The notes below the pieces were generated by a model, which was not told where the DNA came from, ran no database searches, and was given only the letters and a program-made list of their open reading frames with translations. 64,000 nt of DNA from Hydractinia symbiolongicarpus (taxonomy: Eukaryota > Cnidaria > Hydrozoa > Anthoathecata > Hydractiniidae): NCBI RefSeq assembly GCF_029227915.1, contig NC_079878.1:13332001-13396000 (forward strand). Direction: 5' to 3'. A program made the translations under genes and the position numbers. This document shows, piece after piece, positions 12,346-25,110 of the stretch; position 1 is the first letter of the stretch; each line of letters begins with the position of its first letter.

Positions 12346-13863
12346 AAGTATGCAAGATGTAAATAGAATTTGATACCTCTTTGTGCTGTATCATTTTTAA
12401 TTTTAGAATAGAAAAAAGTCAGTTTTCACATAAGTGTGAAGTCATAAACAAAAAGTCATTTAAATTCCTATGAAAATAGATGAATTTTTCCACTTTGATA
12501 GTATTATAAAACCATGTTATTTTTCTTGACTAAAAAAAACCTTTTTAGATTAATATTCTAGTATCATTTTACGCTTTTATTACATTTAATTTTTATGCCT
12601 TTGATTTTATTAACGTTGATAACAAGGGATTATATTTTTATAATTTATAATTTCATCGTATTTATGCTTTTTTTAGTGTGCTGGTAAACTATCGAACAAA
12701 TGTTACATGAGCAGAGCAGCATAAGAAGGTAGAGATATTTAATACTCTTAATCTTTAAATGTTGTTTACAATTATATCCTGTACAAACTTGCTACTTAGG
12801 ATGACGTTAGTCTGTATAAATTGTCATCAAGCTATGGATCATAAATTTCGTCACAACTCCTTTATTTCAACAAAAAATGTGATTAGCTGTTTAAACAAAT
12901 GTTGGGTTACAAAAACAAAACTCTCTGTTGATATCAACAAGTTATACATCATACCAAAATGATATGATTTCATTTTGCATGTTGGGTGTTTATTGTAAAC
13001 AAAGATGTTTTTTATAAACATGACTGTGCTAGAATTTTGTAAACATTGATTTTTAGGTCCTTGATTTATAATAATCGTTAAGTGCTGTGTTTTTATTTTT
13101 CTATTTTATTCATTCAATGAATTATTCATAATTGTTTGTTTTTCTTATGAAGCATTAGGTAGTTCAGATGCATTGTTGCCACTCGGTGACATAAGGTTTT
13201 AAAATCCATTTGTATTATTGCGTTATGAAAAAGGGTGCCAGCTTAAGTATTTTTCACAAAGTTTTAGTTTCTTTTCTTAAAAACAGAAATGCATTTATTA
13301 CATAACAAAAGGAAGAAGATAACAAACAAAAGACCCAAAGTAAAAGTGAAATCAGATATTCGTTTTAAATGTAACTTTCTTATGTTTGTTTAGATCTTAA
13401 TAATGCAGTATTCATACAGATACTTATGTTTTGTTTGAATGTTTTCATCATTTTTGCTTTTGTTGTCTCTCCAATTAATTTAAACCACAAAAGTTTGTTT
13501 TCATGAGTTTTTCTGCTAATTAAAAAGCTAGTGAAACTAAAAAATATTTGTAAGAAATATTCTGCTCAGGTATGCAGTATCTTAGTCGGCCTTCTAACAT
13601 TTAAAATACCAAACAAACTTTTTAAAACAAATTAACTCTTAAAGATGCCACTGATTGGCTCATTACATAAAAGATGTACTTTATTTTCCAATTTTGTGTC
13701 TAATTTGAATGTTATTTGAACATTTCAGTATAAACCTTTTGTATTGAAAGTAAGTCAACACACTGAAGAGGAGAAATGACGTTGAAAATATATGTGGAGT
13801 GATTTTGTTATTACCATATTTTTATTTTTATTTATTTAATGCTTGATATTCTCCCTATTTTAG

Positions 13864-13981
13864 GTAACAGCAAAATTTATCAGCACAATATGTTGTCTCG
13901 TAAGCCAAGGAAAGACAGAACATGGACAGTGACAAAAAGTGACGATGATCTGATGAATCCAATAGAGAAAGTAAAATTTTG
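13864..13981 (+). CDS. RhoGEF gene: distal candidate exon with ATG (A)
   Basis: An acceptor (CCCTATTTTAG) ends at 13863 and a strong donor GTAAGT starts at 13982. The ATG at 13890 opens 30 codons plus two bases (rich in Arg, Lys and Asp; starts MLSRKPRKDRTW). Ending in TG, it joins the G at 20728 to make a Trp codon and stays in frame into the Ser/Gly-rich exon at 20728 and then the common exon at 34795. The frame is also open from the acceptor to the ATG, so coding could begin further upstream, for instance via 11631-11682 whose phase fits. It is about 21 kb from the common exons, so assignment rests on phase and composition only. Confidence 0.45.
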
Positions 13982-15882
13982 GTAAGTCAACTCATCTGCA
14001 GGTGCTAATTTTTTTTCCTGTCCTGTCCTGAGAAATGTTATTGTCTAAGAGAACATTTTAGAAGGTTATACAGGGTCTATTGATAGGTCTATTGAAGTTG
14101 AGAAGAGAATACTAGTAACAAAAAAATTCTCCCTTTTAATTACTGTATTTACTCACCTAATCATTCGGGTGTTAATTTTTAGACTTTTAGACTTTTTAGG
14201 TAGAGGAAGGTGCCCTTTTAAGGAAGATGTTAACTTGATTTTTTATTAAAAAGGCATTAATCTGCAATTTTTTTCTATAATTTTTTGTAAGGTGTAATAG
14301 TGCCGCAGACAATTTGGTTGCAATATTTTGTTTTATTAAAAAGTCCTGAAATAAGCACTATTTCATTTAAATGAGTGCCTTTTTTTGTAAATAGTGTGAA
14401 CGCTCATCCAAGAAAGCACTCAAAAATATTTACACAAATGATGTGTCTACTGCAGGTACATAACACAGTTTTAAAGTCATCATAATGGATTACTTATTTT
14501 TTTTGTTATGTTAAAAGTCAAGTACTTAAAGGCTTAAAACAGGAAATTACAATTTTGTTGGTTAAAGAAACTATTTAGGGACTTGCATTGAAAAGCAGTG
14601 GCAAGTATCCAAAATATTTTTTTACAGTCTTGAAATTTGTTAAATGGGCCCGGCAAAGATATATTAGATATTGTATGGGTTAGCAAGTTTTATCCAGTAC
14701 AGATAATAGACTCTAAAAAGACTTGTGTGAAAGTAAGTTATGAGAGTCTAATTCCCTTATCTTTGTGCACTATAGACAATTCTGGTGAATTTTATTAAAA
14801 GTTAATGATTGCCTCTGAAAATTTCTTTTTTAAATACAATAAATACAAACATCATGTTTGTATTCTCAAAACAATTGTTTATGGATGCACTTGTTATTGA
14901 TGCCCTCTTTGCTGAGGTTGAGACTTTTACTTAAAGTTAATGAAGACGGTATCAGTCTGAGTTCTTTTATAATATATTAAGTAGATGAAAACTTTTTCTG
15001 AGTTATAGAACAATGTTTTTCTTTAAATTTGACCCTAAATTATAACTGTTTTTATTAATGGACTGATATACTACATGGGGTGATGTTTTCAAAACAATTG
15101 CTTTCAATGCCATCCATTGTGGACGGTGTCAAATAAATTTGACATTAATGTTATGTTTATTTCAATCTAATAAATGAATTTAATCTAATATTTTCCTTTC
15201 TTCACAAGTTTTTCAATTAAAGTTTATTTTTTATATTGACATTTCAACAAAATGTCTGGACTTTCCTTTCTTTTCAAGAATTCAAGTTCTTTTGATGTTT
15301 TTAGTAAACAATAATCAATATTGTTAATACTTTTTTTGTCTGTTTATTTGTTTATTAAATCAATTTCTGTAAAATAAGTTGACTTGTTAGTGTTACTGGG
15401 TTACAAACTTGATAGTTAAAGATAACGGTAAAATGATCTACATAACAAGTCAGTTTTTAATTGTATAATTTTATCCAAATTTTGAGATACTTAGCATAAA
15501 TTAAATTGTAGAGACAGGAAACATATAGATATAGCTGCAGGTGGTGTATAATACCTAATATAACATAATGTTAATAAAATCAAAGGTTGCTCCATCTACA
15601 CCTTTTTTTTTAGTATAGGAACTTGCAAAATTGCAGCCAATTAAATATTTGATTTAATTAAACTGCAAACAAGACTTTTTTATTCAGTTCTTAAGTCTTA
15701 ATTTTTTAGATTTCATTTTCAATTTGTAATTGCAACTTAACATTCATAAAAAGTAAAAGTAAAACCTCAATCATAATTATCATTGAAGATTTTTTTATTA
15801 GAAAAAATGGAACGTAACTTAACATAACATTTAGTAAGACAATCCTGTGAGAGGTGACATCTTTTAGTTCTGAGAAAAAATT

Positions 15883-15977
15883 ATGCAACAGGGAAGCTTC
15901 ATAAAACGAAGGCGTTCTTCATTGACGCAACAGTTACTTTTGTACCAAGAAGCTTTTGTTGCTTTATTTTCAAAAAG
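15883..15977 (+). CDS. RhoGEF gene: candidate alternative first exon (B)
   Basis: An ATG with A at -3, preceded by an in-frame stop, opens 31 codons. The peptide starts MQQGSFIKRRRSSLTQQ, is noticeably less AT-biased than the flanks, and carries a basic run followed by Ser. It ends in AG just before a perfect GTAAGT donor. The phase fits the exon at 20728: AG plus G makes Arg and continues into SSRSSFGSGGD. A basic-Ser motif would be a plausible kinase or lipid-binding N-terminus, but this is inference. No acceptor is needed if it is a true first exon. Confidence 0.4.
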
Positions 15978-17201
15978 GTAAGTGTTATCTAATTTTTTTA
16001 GTCCTTTGAGATATTTAAATAAAAAAAGGTGCTCTTACAGAGGTATAAGCTATTCATATTTTATCAAATCCAGAAAAATATTCTGTTCATTGCTGCAATT
16101 GCATTCTGCATTTTTTATGTCTTCATTTGCTAAAATGTCTTATTTGATCCTTATTTGAATAATCCAGATTGTTTTTTATTACTTCTTTGGAAAGATTTTA
16201 TAAAAAGAAAGATAACTTTTATAAATTGGACACATGAAAACATCAGTGCACATTCAGCTCACATAAAGATAACATAAATATTTTATCTGTGTTACATGAT
16301 GAGGCTTGAAAATATAAATATTTAAATTTTGGTGTATATGTAACATGAATCAGATATTGTGTTGGTATCTTTGAAAACAATAACAATGTATCGTGTGAAA
16401 TGCATTCTTCTCTTTGACGGAATCCTTCATGTGTATTTATATTTCAAACATTTGTGGTCAGCAGAAATAAGTTTTAGTTAAGATATGACCATGTTGTGAT
16501 TTGTGTTGCAAGTGAAGCTACAGAGAGATTTGTTGATAAACTTTTTCAGTCGTGATGTTGTTTTTTCTTGATCTTTGTATATTGTACTTTGAAAGTGCCA
16601 AACTTGTGACTTAATTTTTGCAATAGATAGTCTCCTTTCTTCATTATTTTTGTATTATATGCAACTTTTTAATGTTAAATGGCATGTTATAGCTGATTAA
16701 ACACAAACTTTGGTGTTATTAAGTAGATTAGATACTGTATATTTTTCCTAGCATCACCAGGTAGCAAATAAAACATTACTATTATAATATTACATGCTTT
16801 TTAAAACAATTTTGAATGACTTTTAGTAAGTGAAGCAGTTTCCATATTATAGGCACAAAACCAACAACAATGTATTCGAATACAAGAACTTACTAAGTTT
16901 TCTTATGAAAGTTAAGGTTGTTTTAGATATTTGAATGTTACTTCACATTTTTTTCTCTTATTTAAACTCTTAGTTAGAAAGCATATTTGTTGCTAAAAGT
17001 GCCTTCTATTTCTTTCTTTCTGATTAATTGAGTGTGCCCTTTTGATAAACCAGTTACTTGTTGAACATCTGTGATAATTATCATCATGGAAGAATAATTT
17101 TGCATAGTGAAAAAAATAAATAATGTTGATGTAAAAATATTTTCTTGTACCTTCTGTGTTTAGATTAAAACAATGTATTTATTTTGACATAATATATTAA
17201 A

Positions 17202-17260
17202 ATGTTTCCAAGTTACGGAGCATCACTTTACTCTTCAACAAGCTTACTGTTAGCAACATT
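17202..17260 (+). CDS. RhoGEF gene: weak candidate first exon (B2)
   Basis: An ATG with AAA before it opens 19 codons (starts MFPSYGASLYSS) and ends in TT before a GTAAGT donor at 17261. The phase again matches the exon at 20728. The frame is short, so chance is a real alternative. It is listed because it repeats the architecture of exon B. Confidence 0.22.
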
Positions 17261-20200
17261 GTAAGTATAGCGTGAGAAAATATATTCACGCATCAAAGCC
17301 AATTTTTATAAGCTTTGTTAGGTGTGAGTCTCTCTAATAATAGCTACTTTTCCCTGTTTGTCAGACAAAACTGTGTCATACTAAAGCACTAGCAAAATCT
17401 TGAAGCTAAAAATAGCAAATGCGTTTAATTTTTATGGACTTTGCTGCTTTGCTGATTAGTATTGCTAGATTAGCTTTTAGACTTGTTAATTAGGTTCTAA
17501 GACAAAAATCGTTAAATAATTGGGTAATTGTTTACGTCATTAGACTGAATATTTTAGAAGAACTTAAAGTAAATCTTAGACCAGATGTGACAGAACAAGT
17601 TTAGTTGCCCTTGCAGAGAGGCTAAACTAACTGTTAGAGATTTTAGGAGAAGAAGAAGCTCAATTGTTTCAGTTGTTAAGTGTTTCTAGCATACCTAATA
17701 TACATGTATAAAGCACCAACCAATCATGTGACTGATCATATCATATCATTCAATTTGTTTCAAGAGTTTTAATGTTTATAAACTTGGCAGCTGTCAACAT
17801 AATCTAAAGTAAATAAAACCACTTCTTAAAGGACTTTACTAAACATATGAAGTGTATATTTATATATTCTGTTTAACACATTTTGTTATAGCGAAAGACA
17901 TCTCTCTCTTTTTCTACACTTTCTTGTTACACCTGCAAATTTGCTTGTTAATTTGATTACAAAATGAAATATGGAAAGCTAGTAATTTTTTATCATTTGA
18001 GAAACTGTATTTAGTGTTTGATGTAGCAAATAGTTGTGGATAAAAATGTAGGTCGAATTTTTTCTGTCAGGCATGTGGTGTTATTGATTATCAATTTTTG
18101 GATAGGACCTTTCAGAAGCTGTTACCTTCCATGAGAGTAATAATATAACTGACGTTGCAGACTTGGCTAAGTTATGACTTGGTCATTATACTTTTTAACC
18201 TGATTCTTTTCTTTCTGTCTTAACATAGTCTGTATCTTGAGAACTATTAGTTTGCTTATTGTAAGTCTTAGTCACACATTTATTTTTGTATTTAGTATTA
18301 AGATATTATTTCTTTCCAGCTTGGAAGATAATCAGAACAACCAAAAATACTCCAATATTTTAATGTTAATGGAAAAAATACTGACACATGGGAGGTATTA
18401 AAAACAAAAAAAGACTGAATGTCCAGTTAAAACTAGACTCTAAGATACTGTTATACTTTTATTCAATTAATAAATAAATTTCACACATGAAGATCAATAT
18501 GCTGTTGAAAATAGTGTATTTGCAACTTGCTTTCTGTGCATAAAAAATAAATGACTTATATTCTTAAGTAGCTATTTAACATTCCTTATTGTCTACAAAA
18601 TCCTTCCAGAATCTAAGCTAAGGAAATTACGTCTATAAAAAGAAATATTGTAAAATGTTATACATTTTTGACTTACTTCTAGCAAAAAAGCAATGCAACA
18701 AAATGATTATTATACCTCTTAGTTGCACCTTTGTTTTTTATGTATTTGTACAACAATTAACGTTAAAATGTTTGTACAAAGTGACATTGAACAAAGTCAG
18801 GTTACTAAAATTAACATTATTATTGTTATTGAGATTTTATTTACCCAGGATAGCGTTATTTCTATTGGTACTGCTATCGATTCTACATTCTTGTTAATTA
18901 ATGAACAATGCACTAACCAGCCTTTTTCCTAACATCGTTAACACTTGGTCACATTGTTTAATGTGTAATTTAAACTCTATTTGGTTGTTTATATAAAGCA
19001 AGTAGGCTTACCTTACTGGCTGACTTCGCAAAGTGACCACTACCTTTACTAGAAAGATGGGATTTCAATCCGATTCGTTAGGAAGGCAGGATAAATTTTT
19101 TGTATGTAACATTTTACTGGACCAGATCGATTGATGTAGGCAGGATGGGTTTCCTATGTAGATGTACATGTATTTTCTTTTCTTTTTTTCTTTTGTAATG
19201 AATTTTTTGTTTTATTTATTCTGTGTGGTTTAGTGTTTTAAAAGCTTCAGCTTTTGATCCCACCCATTGGGACACTTCTTGTATAAATACACAGTGTGAA
19301 ATCTAGGAAGTAAGCCATCTTAGTTTGCTGAATCAGTCAGTCATTATGTAACAGCCCCAAGTTAGACATTACAGTAATTCGGAACCCAATATTCTCGTCT
19401 CTAATGAACTTTTTCATTGGGCTGTAAAGCTAACTTATAATACTAAAGCTTTGGACGATGTTAAAGATTATTTCTTCCATATTTATTTTTGAAAAGAATT
19501 TGAATTTGCCAAAACAGGAAATTAGAAGTTATTAGTGCTATATCTTATCTGTTATGTAAACCACAATTTTTTAATCATTTTGTCTTATTGTATAGATTAT
19601 AATCATGATCTAAAGCTCAAGGCAGTATACTATTGTCCAAGTTTAACTAGACTAACCTTTTTTAACATGAAGATGTAGATACAATTTAAACTTTTTGTCA
19701 GTAAGCAACAGTGGCTTTTTTGGAGTTATGGTGGCTTGTTAACTGCTATGTTTTTGTTTCATGTATAAAAAAGACATTTTTAAAGTGTTTTGTTTTGATA
19801 GAAAATGTTTTTTTAATAAATTCACACACTTATAAAATTATTCATAAGAAAATAGTCAACTTTATTAAATATGTTTTTTAAGAAAAAATTAAATAGTTGC
19901 AGAACTAAAAGTATCATCTAGATTGTTGTATTTTAATGGATTTATAAAGAACACAATGATGGAGTGTGTCATATATTTATGTTTTACTTGTTACTATTTT
20001 CTTCTGCTGTAATTTTTGGTAAGAAGGAAAACTTTAGATTGCAAAAAGTGTAATTTTATACTTTGGATATTGTTAAGTATCACATCGTATTCCTTACTTT
20101 TGTTTAAAATATGAATTCTTTTAATTTACAACAATAACTTGCATTTCAAACTAACGTGAGTGGATTAGGATTAAGGCCTTGTTAGTAACATCACTTAGTT

Positions 20201-20290
20201 GACTTTCAGGCCCAACCATGGTTGTTCAAACAAACGTTTTTGTTTGTATGACAAAGGAGGAAGGGTTAATCTGCCCAACCCCCCAGTGAA

Positions 20291-20430
20291 GCTCTCCCCA
20301 CTCCTAGTGGAGCTCTCCTCACTCCTAGTGGAGCTCCCCTCACTCTAATTGGAGCTCCCCTCACTCCTAGTGGAGCTCCCTTCACTCCTAGTGGAGCTCC
20401 TTTCACTCCTAGTGGAGCTCCCCTCACCCT
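20291..20430. repeat. 21-bp minisatellite, about 6.7 copies
   Basis: Tandem units of the form GCTCCCCTCACTCCTAGTGG plus A, with small variations between copies. Because 21 is divisible by 3, the minus strand stays open and would encode a heptad GAPLGVR/K repeat. There is no start context, splice signal or homology to support a protein. It is a GC-rich island in AT-rich intron sequence, about 300 bases upstream of the exon at 20728. Confidence 0.9.
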
Positions 20431-20727
20431 GAAATCTACAAAATGAACCATTTAATGAACTTCTTACAATCTGATCCTTCTACCAAGTATTTCTTGGTTA
20501 TTTCTGCTCTTTGTCCCATGATTTATCAAGTATAATCTCTCTCTCTAATCTCTCAAACTCTGTTCATCATTGATTGGTGGTTGGATTTTATTTTGTGGCA
20601 ATTAATTGTATCTACATTTTGTAGCCGCTCACATAAATTTCACATCTTCATTTTATTTGTCTTTATTTGTTGTTTTCATTAGTATTACTGAATATTAGTC
20701 AAATATGTCTTACACTGTATTGTTTAG

Positions 20728-20816
20728 GTCATCCAGAAGCAGTTTTGGCAGTGGTGGTGACTGTGATTCACTCTCTCCCACAGATCCGTACCAAACAGAT
20801 CAAAACAGAAAGAACA
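20728..20816 (+). CDS. RhoGEF gene: Ser/Gly-rich N-terminal exon
   Basis: A small internal exon between an acceptor (TGTATTGTTTAG) and a donor GTAAGT at 20817. It encodes 29 full codons beginning SSRSSFGSGGDCDSLSP, a hydrophilic Ser/Gly/Asp composition unlike the flanks. It starts in phase 2 and ends in phase 1. The closing A joins AC at 34795 to make Asn, in frame with the common exon. From memory, vertebrate PLEKHG N-termini carry similar Ser/Gly-rich stretches; that is weak support. Confidence 0.5.
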
Positions 20817-23778
20817 GTAAGTTTTATAGTTTCACATTATCTCGATTTAATAAACTTCCAGTCTCTTATTCCTTGGTAGTATGGCATCCTATTAATGTTT
20901 TATTGTTTTTATATATTATTGTTTTAACTACAGTTGCTTGCATTTGCCTGCATTCCAGCAATTTAGAAGCTGTTTTATTGACTAGCTTTTAAAAAATCAT
21001 AAAATAGTAGTGCTTAGATGTGTGTAGATGTAGTATTAATAAATAAATATATTAAAGACATATAACCAAGTATGTCAAGATGCAGTTAAAGTCCACTTTG
21101 CTTTGTCACCTACCGGATCTGATTTATTACACTTGTATCGCATATCCCAAGGTTATACAAAGTTAATGAATCAAGTTATTTTCGATTGAATGCAATGAAT
21201 TTGAAAATAACCATAATATTTATCTGGAACTTTACCTACAAACGGAAACTATATACATGTGAAACAGTGAATTATGTTTGAATGAACAAGTATAATATAT
21301 TTTCTGTTATCATTTTCTCTAGTGTATATAATAATTGATTGTCAATAATTGTATTAAACTCTCACAAGAGGTGTAAATAATAATTATAAACAAATTTAGT
21401 GTTGTAGTCATGTAGTAAAAGTAAAGGAAAGCAAAAAGGTGGGTTAGTTGTTTTGGTTTTAATTTCATTTATAAACTTAGCTACCTTTCTAGACTGTTAT
21501 TTGCTCTTCCTTGTTTATCAATCAGTTGTGGGTAAATAGAAATTAATAATTGTCAATAGAATGCCAATAAATATAAACATGGAACTCAATACCAACTCAC
21601 TACACAGCTGGTATTTTAAATATTTGCATCATTTGTCTGCTATTTCAAAGGTATCTATTTAGTTGGGTTTTTTTTCTTTTCTTAGGAAAAATTTGATACA
21701 AAAGAAACATAAATATGTTTTTTTAGCAAAGTTCTTCTATTTTTGATGTATTCAGGATTGGCTACCTTGTAGTGTTTAAAAAAAGTTTAAGAATTTGGCA
21801 TCACCTAGCTGATTTTCCTGTCTTTATTTGATAAATCCTCTAAAGGTCCTTTTGGCTAATAAATTATTCTCGTATGGTAACGTAATAATTTGATTTACAT
21901 TCGAATACACTGAGTTGTTTAAAAAAATTATTCCTTATCTGTTGAGTTTTTTAAAAGCTTTATTTATTCTCACTCATTGTATTCAAAAGTTAAACTTTAC
22001 AGCATGATAGTTCTGTACAAGTTACTAAATTTGGAGCCACATGTATTCTTTGATTTTTGCTTAACTACTGTTGATTAAATTAAAACGTTTTGATTTTATT
22101 CGTAGCCTAAACTAAACAATTTTTTTGCTTCTGCTAACAGTTCTTCAATGATTTTCAGTACACTATTCCATTAAGTATTCTATTTTTAGTAAACTTGATG
22201 TATAATTTATTGAGCCTTAAAAAGCAGTAGTTACTATGACTCCTATAAGTTTTTGTCAATACCCGATTAACCCACAAGTAATCAAGCTCGGAACACTAGG
22301 TTGATTAAGCTTTGCTATGCTGTTTTGTAGCTTTCCAGTTTCATTTTTTCATTGGGTGTTTTGTTTACTTAATTTGTTTGCTAGAGACTAACAGAGGTGC
22401 AATGAAAAGTGCATTAACATTCCCATAGCAATTTGCTCGTCGTTCTAAACAAAACAGTAGATGTTAAATGGATTATCTGACTGATGCATTTATTAAGGTT
22501 TCGTGTATGATCACCATGGGCTTCTATGTTATGTTTCTATTGATAGATTGGCTTTTTATGCTGTTCCAATACACTGGTCATTGTTAAAATTTTAACTATT
22601 AAGTTTTCTCAGTTTGCCCTTAAAAGTCACTGGTACTTGGGAATTACAATTTTGGATATTTAAAGGACTATTGCCCATGTTTTTTCCATATTTTCAGAAC
22701 TTACTTGTTAGGTTGCCTGTGTACTTAGTATGGAGTAAGAGTTTAAGAGAAAGGTTTAGACTTTTGTTCATTGTAGGTGTAGCATGGTTATCACTGTATA
22801 AGACCCTACATACTCCAATGTTAAAAACATTTGGATGTAGGTACCTTTAGTTTTCTTGTTTGTGATATTATTTCCGTTGTAGCTGCTTAGTTTATTCTGA
22901 TCTATTCTTCTCTACATCAAACATTTTGCTTTCTTATCAACAGTTGGATGTGATAATAAAATACATCAAAGACTTCAATGCTTGACAAAAATTATAGGGA
23001 TGTATGCACTGGTTTTTACATGTGTCTGATAAATTAAGATCCATAAACTTTAAGGAACAAATGTCTGTCATAAATTGTGCTCATATATTTTTTAAGTTTT
23101 GGAGAAGTATAAGAATTCTAAAAAAAGTTGTTAAATCTTTATTGAGAAATTACCCTAAAAGGAGCTATTTTAATTAGCAATTAAAATAATTAACTAATAT
23201 TAAAACCAAAAAATGTCTACACTCCACCACACTTTTGAATTTTTTAATACATTTTTATTACCTGGCCTTTTTATCTCTCTTGTTTCATTTTTTTTGTTTG
23301 CATTAAAGGATTTTAATTTTTTTATGTGTAATGTAAGCAGGTAGAAACCACGTCTATGAGTTCATCTTTCAGCAGTTTATTGACCATAGATCATTAAATC
23401 CCAAAGAAAGGAACATTTAAAATGTTTTTTATTTTGAACTAAAGTAGCATTTAAATTGCTTTGTTGTTTTATCCTAATCTGTTAAATCAGATTTTTTAAT
23501 TTATATTTTTTTATGCTCTTCTGGCATATCAATATAAGGAAATGCAAATAAGAACATCCAAAAATAATATTTCAATTTATGTCAACAATTTTGTGTAAAT
23601 TTAGCATCAACAGTGTGTATGAAGTTTTCGTTCAAGAAGTGAATAATGATCTGTTCTTAAGTTAACAATAAAATGCAAACAGTCACTGACATAACCATAA
23701 ATCCTGTTAGCCAATATTAAAGGAAGGCTTTAGATTTTGTTTTTGTTTTGAGCTAGAGAAAGGTTTCAGCCAGTTGTT

Positions 23779-23839
23779 ATGGCTACAGATATTGGTAACC
23801 CTTTGTTTAATTTGGTCAAATTGGGACAAGCTGTGAAAG
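23779..23839 (+). CDS. RhoGEF gene: candidate alternative first exon (C)
   Basis: An ATG in a strong context (G at -3 and +4), with an in-frame TGA upstream, opens 20 codons starting MATDIGNPLFNLVK and ends AAAG before a GTAAGA donor. It ends in phase 1, so G plus AC at 34795 makes Asp and continues into LIHLKSP. The peptide is protein-like and amphipathic. A first exon with its own promoter about 11 kb upstream of the common exons is the simplest reading. Confidence 0.45.
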
Positions 23840-24867
23840 GTAAGAAACTCATCTTGAATTTATCTTGTCATCAGTCATAACTCGTTATGCTTGATAATTA
23901 AACTCCTTAATTACATTTTTGCTTTCGTCATTACACCTAATATGCAGTCACATACTTTTGCCACAAATTATGAAATAAAAACATTGTAGTATCAGTTTTG
24001 TTTTCAAGTAAATTCCTGATTGTTTACGATTTTTGTTTAGCATGAAAACAGGTATGTGGAACAGTATCTAAAATTTTAACGCTAATTATTAAACTTTTTT
24101 TTGTTTCCAGAAAGTACTTATGATATTCCTTAAGATTTGTTGACACAGTAAATGAAAGTGTTGCCCTCAGTATTTAGATTGTGAAGAATGTTTTTGTCAA
24201 GCTTTGTGATTTATGCTTTTTGTGTCAGTAGTCCTTCATGTTTAAGCACAGCATGCTTACTAAATTGAACTTAGATTGAACTAGGCTAACACCAACATTG
24301 GCTGAACAAACCTGTGGTTTTCTAACACACTGGTAACATTATAATTTAAGAATAGTAATAATATCATGGGTTTTGAAAATTCCTTCGACATCTAAGAAAT
24401 TTTCCTTCTTTCCAAAGTTTCTTATCAATGTATTTGTAGCATTTTATATTTCTTTAAACATACTTTTGCTTTGACAATCAATTAATGCAACGTAGCTTTT
24501 GTTCTTTCCACCTTCAAACTTTGCTTCTCAGTGAAATTTTTTGTTAATAATTTAATAATGTAAATCTGTTGGCCTGTTTTTCTTCTTTTTAGCAGTAATT
24601 TTGTGTGAAAATATCAAATATAAACATAACGCTAAGCATACTTCTTGTCTCGTGATCAAAAATACAATAACAAATAATCATACATATAGCTTTGCTCTAG
24701 CTTGTGTGGCTAATTAGCTTTCGGTCAAAAACGTTTCTTTTCATCTTATTTGGGAGTTTGCCTGCCGCTACTTGCAGCTACTATGAAATTCTTTGATAGC
24801 AAAATGTTAAAGTACCTGTTTGTATTGGAAAATATTTTCCTGTATCTAATTTTTGTGAGGGTGGGTA

Positions 24868-25110
24868 AAATAATCTATATTATAATACCCATATACGTCT
24901 GTCCGTCTGTCACGCAAAATGGTACCGCAAGTAGCGAGATGTACGCAACGTGATCTAAAAAGGAAGGGTGAACTCGTGGATTTTTCTACGGGCTATCGAC
25001 TAGTGTAATAAAATATTATTAATTGTTAAAGCATGGCTGGATTTCCTTTTGTGGGAGGTACTCAAGAGGTGTTGTTATTGAAAGGTCTTCGATAGTCAGA
25101 AAAATATTAA
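24868..25110. mobile_element. Mobile-element-like fragment
   Basis: An abrupt GC-richer block starting with tandem CTGTC motifs (GTCTGTCCGTCTGTCACGC), a style common at the ends of animal dispersed repeats. It is followed by about 200 bases of similar composition. No transposase frame or terminal inverted repeats could be made out. Family unknown. Confidence 0.3.

Larger units (their letters stand above)
9153..13863. other. No firm gene; several suggestive short frames
   Basis: AT-rich sequence between the deaminase gene and the first candidate exon of the RhoGEF gene. On the minus strand there are three protein-like short frames (12214-12345, 10715-10882, 10252-10391). On the plus strand there are two small segments with good splice signals and open phase. 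10834-10892 has acceptor TTACAG and donor GTGAGT. 11631-11682 has acceptor ATCTTAG and donor GTAAGT, and could splice in frame to 13864. The two readings conflict near 10.8 kb. A TA microsatellite lies at about 9443-9460. Confidence 0.35.
13982..20727 (+). other. Putative intron with alternative first exons
   Basis: AT-rich sequence with no domain-bearing frame on either strand. It contains two candidate alternative first exons (15883-15977 and 17202-17260) and a 21-bp minisatellite at 20291-20430. Several short plus- and minus-strand frames of 60-80 codons here are low-complexity hydrophobic and not credible. Confidence 0.4.

Noticed and set aside
19000-19160. Possible tRNA-like or SINE sequence
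   Set aside because: B-box-like bases are visible on the minus strand only with several mismatches, and no A box or fold could be made.
19979-20021. Short ATG frame before GTAAGA at about 20022 that would fit the phase of exon 34795
   Set aside because: Thirteen hydrophobic codons in T-rich sequence; chance is the likelier explanation.
20266-20451. 61-codon minus frame with GAPLGVR/K heptads
   Set aside because: It is fully explained by the 21-bp minisatellite and has no start or splice support.
24750-24953. 67-codon frame, possible extra RhoGEF first exon ending near 24862 in a fitting phase
   Set aside because: The donor is weak (GTAAAA), the peptide is a hydrophobic AT-rich translation, and the frame overlaps a mobile-element-like block.
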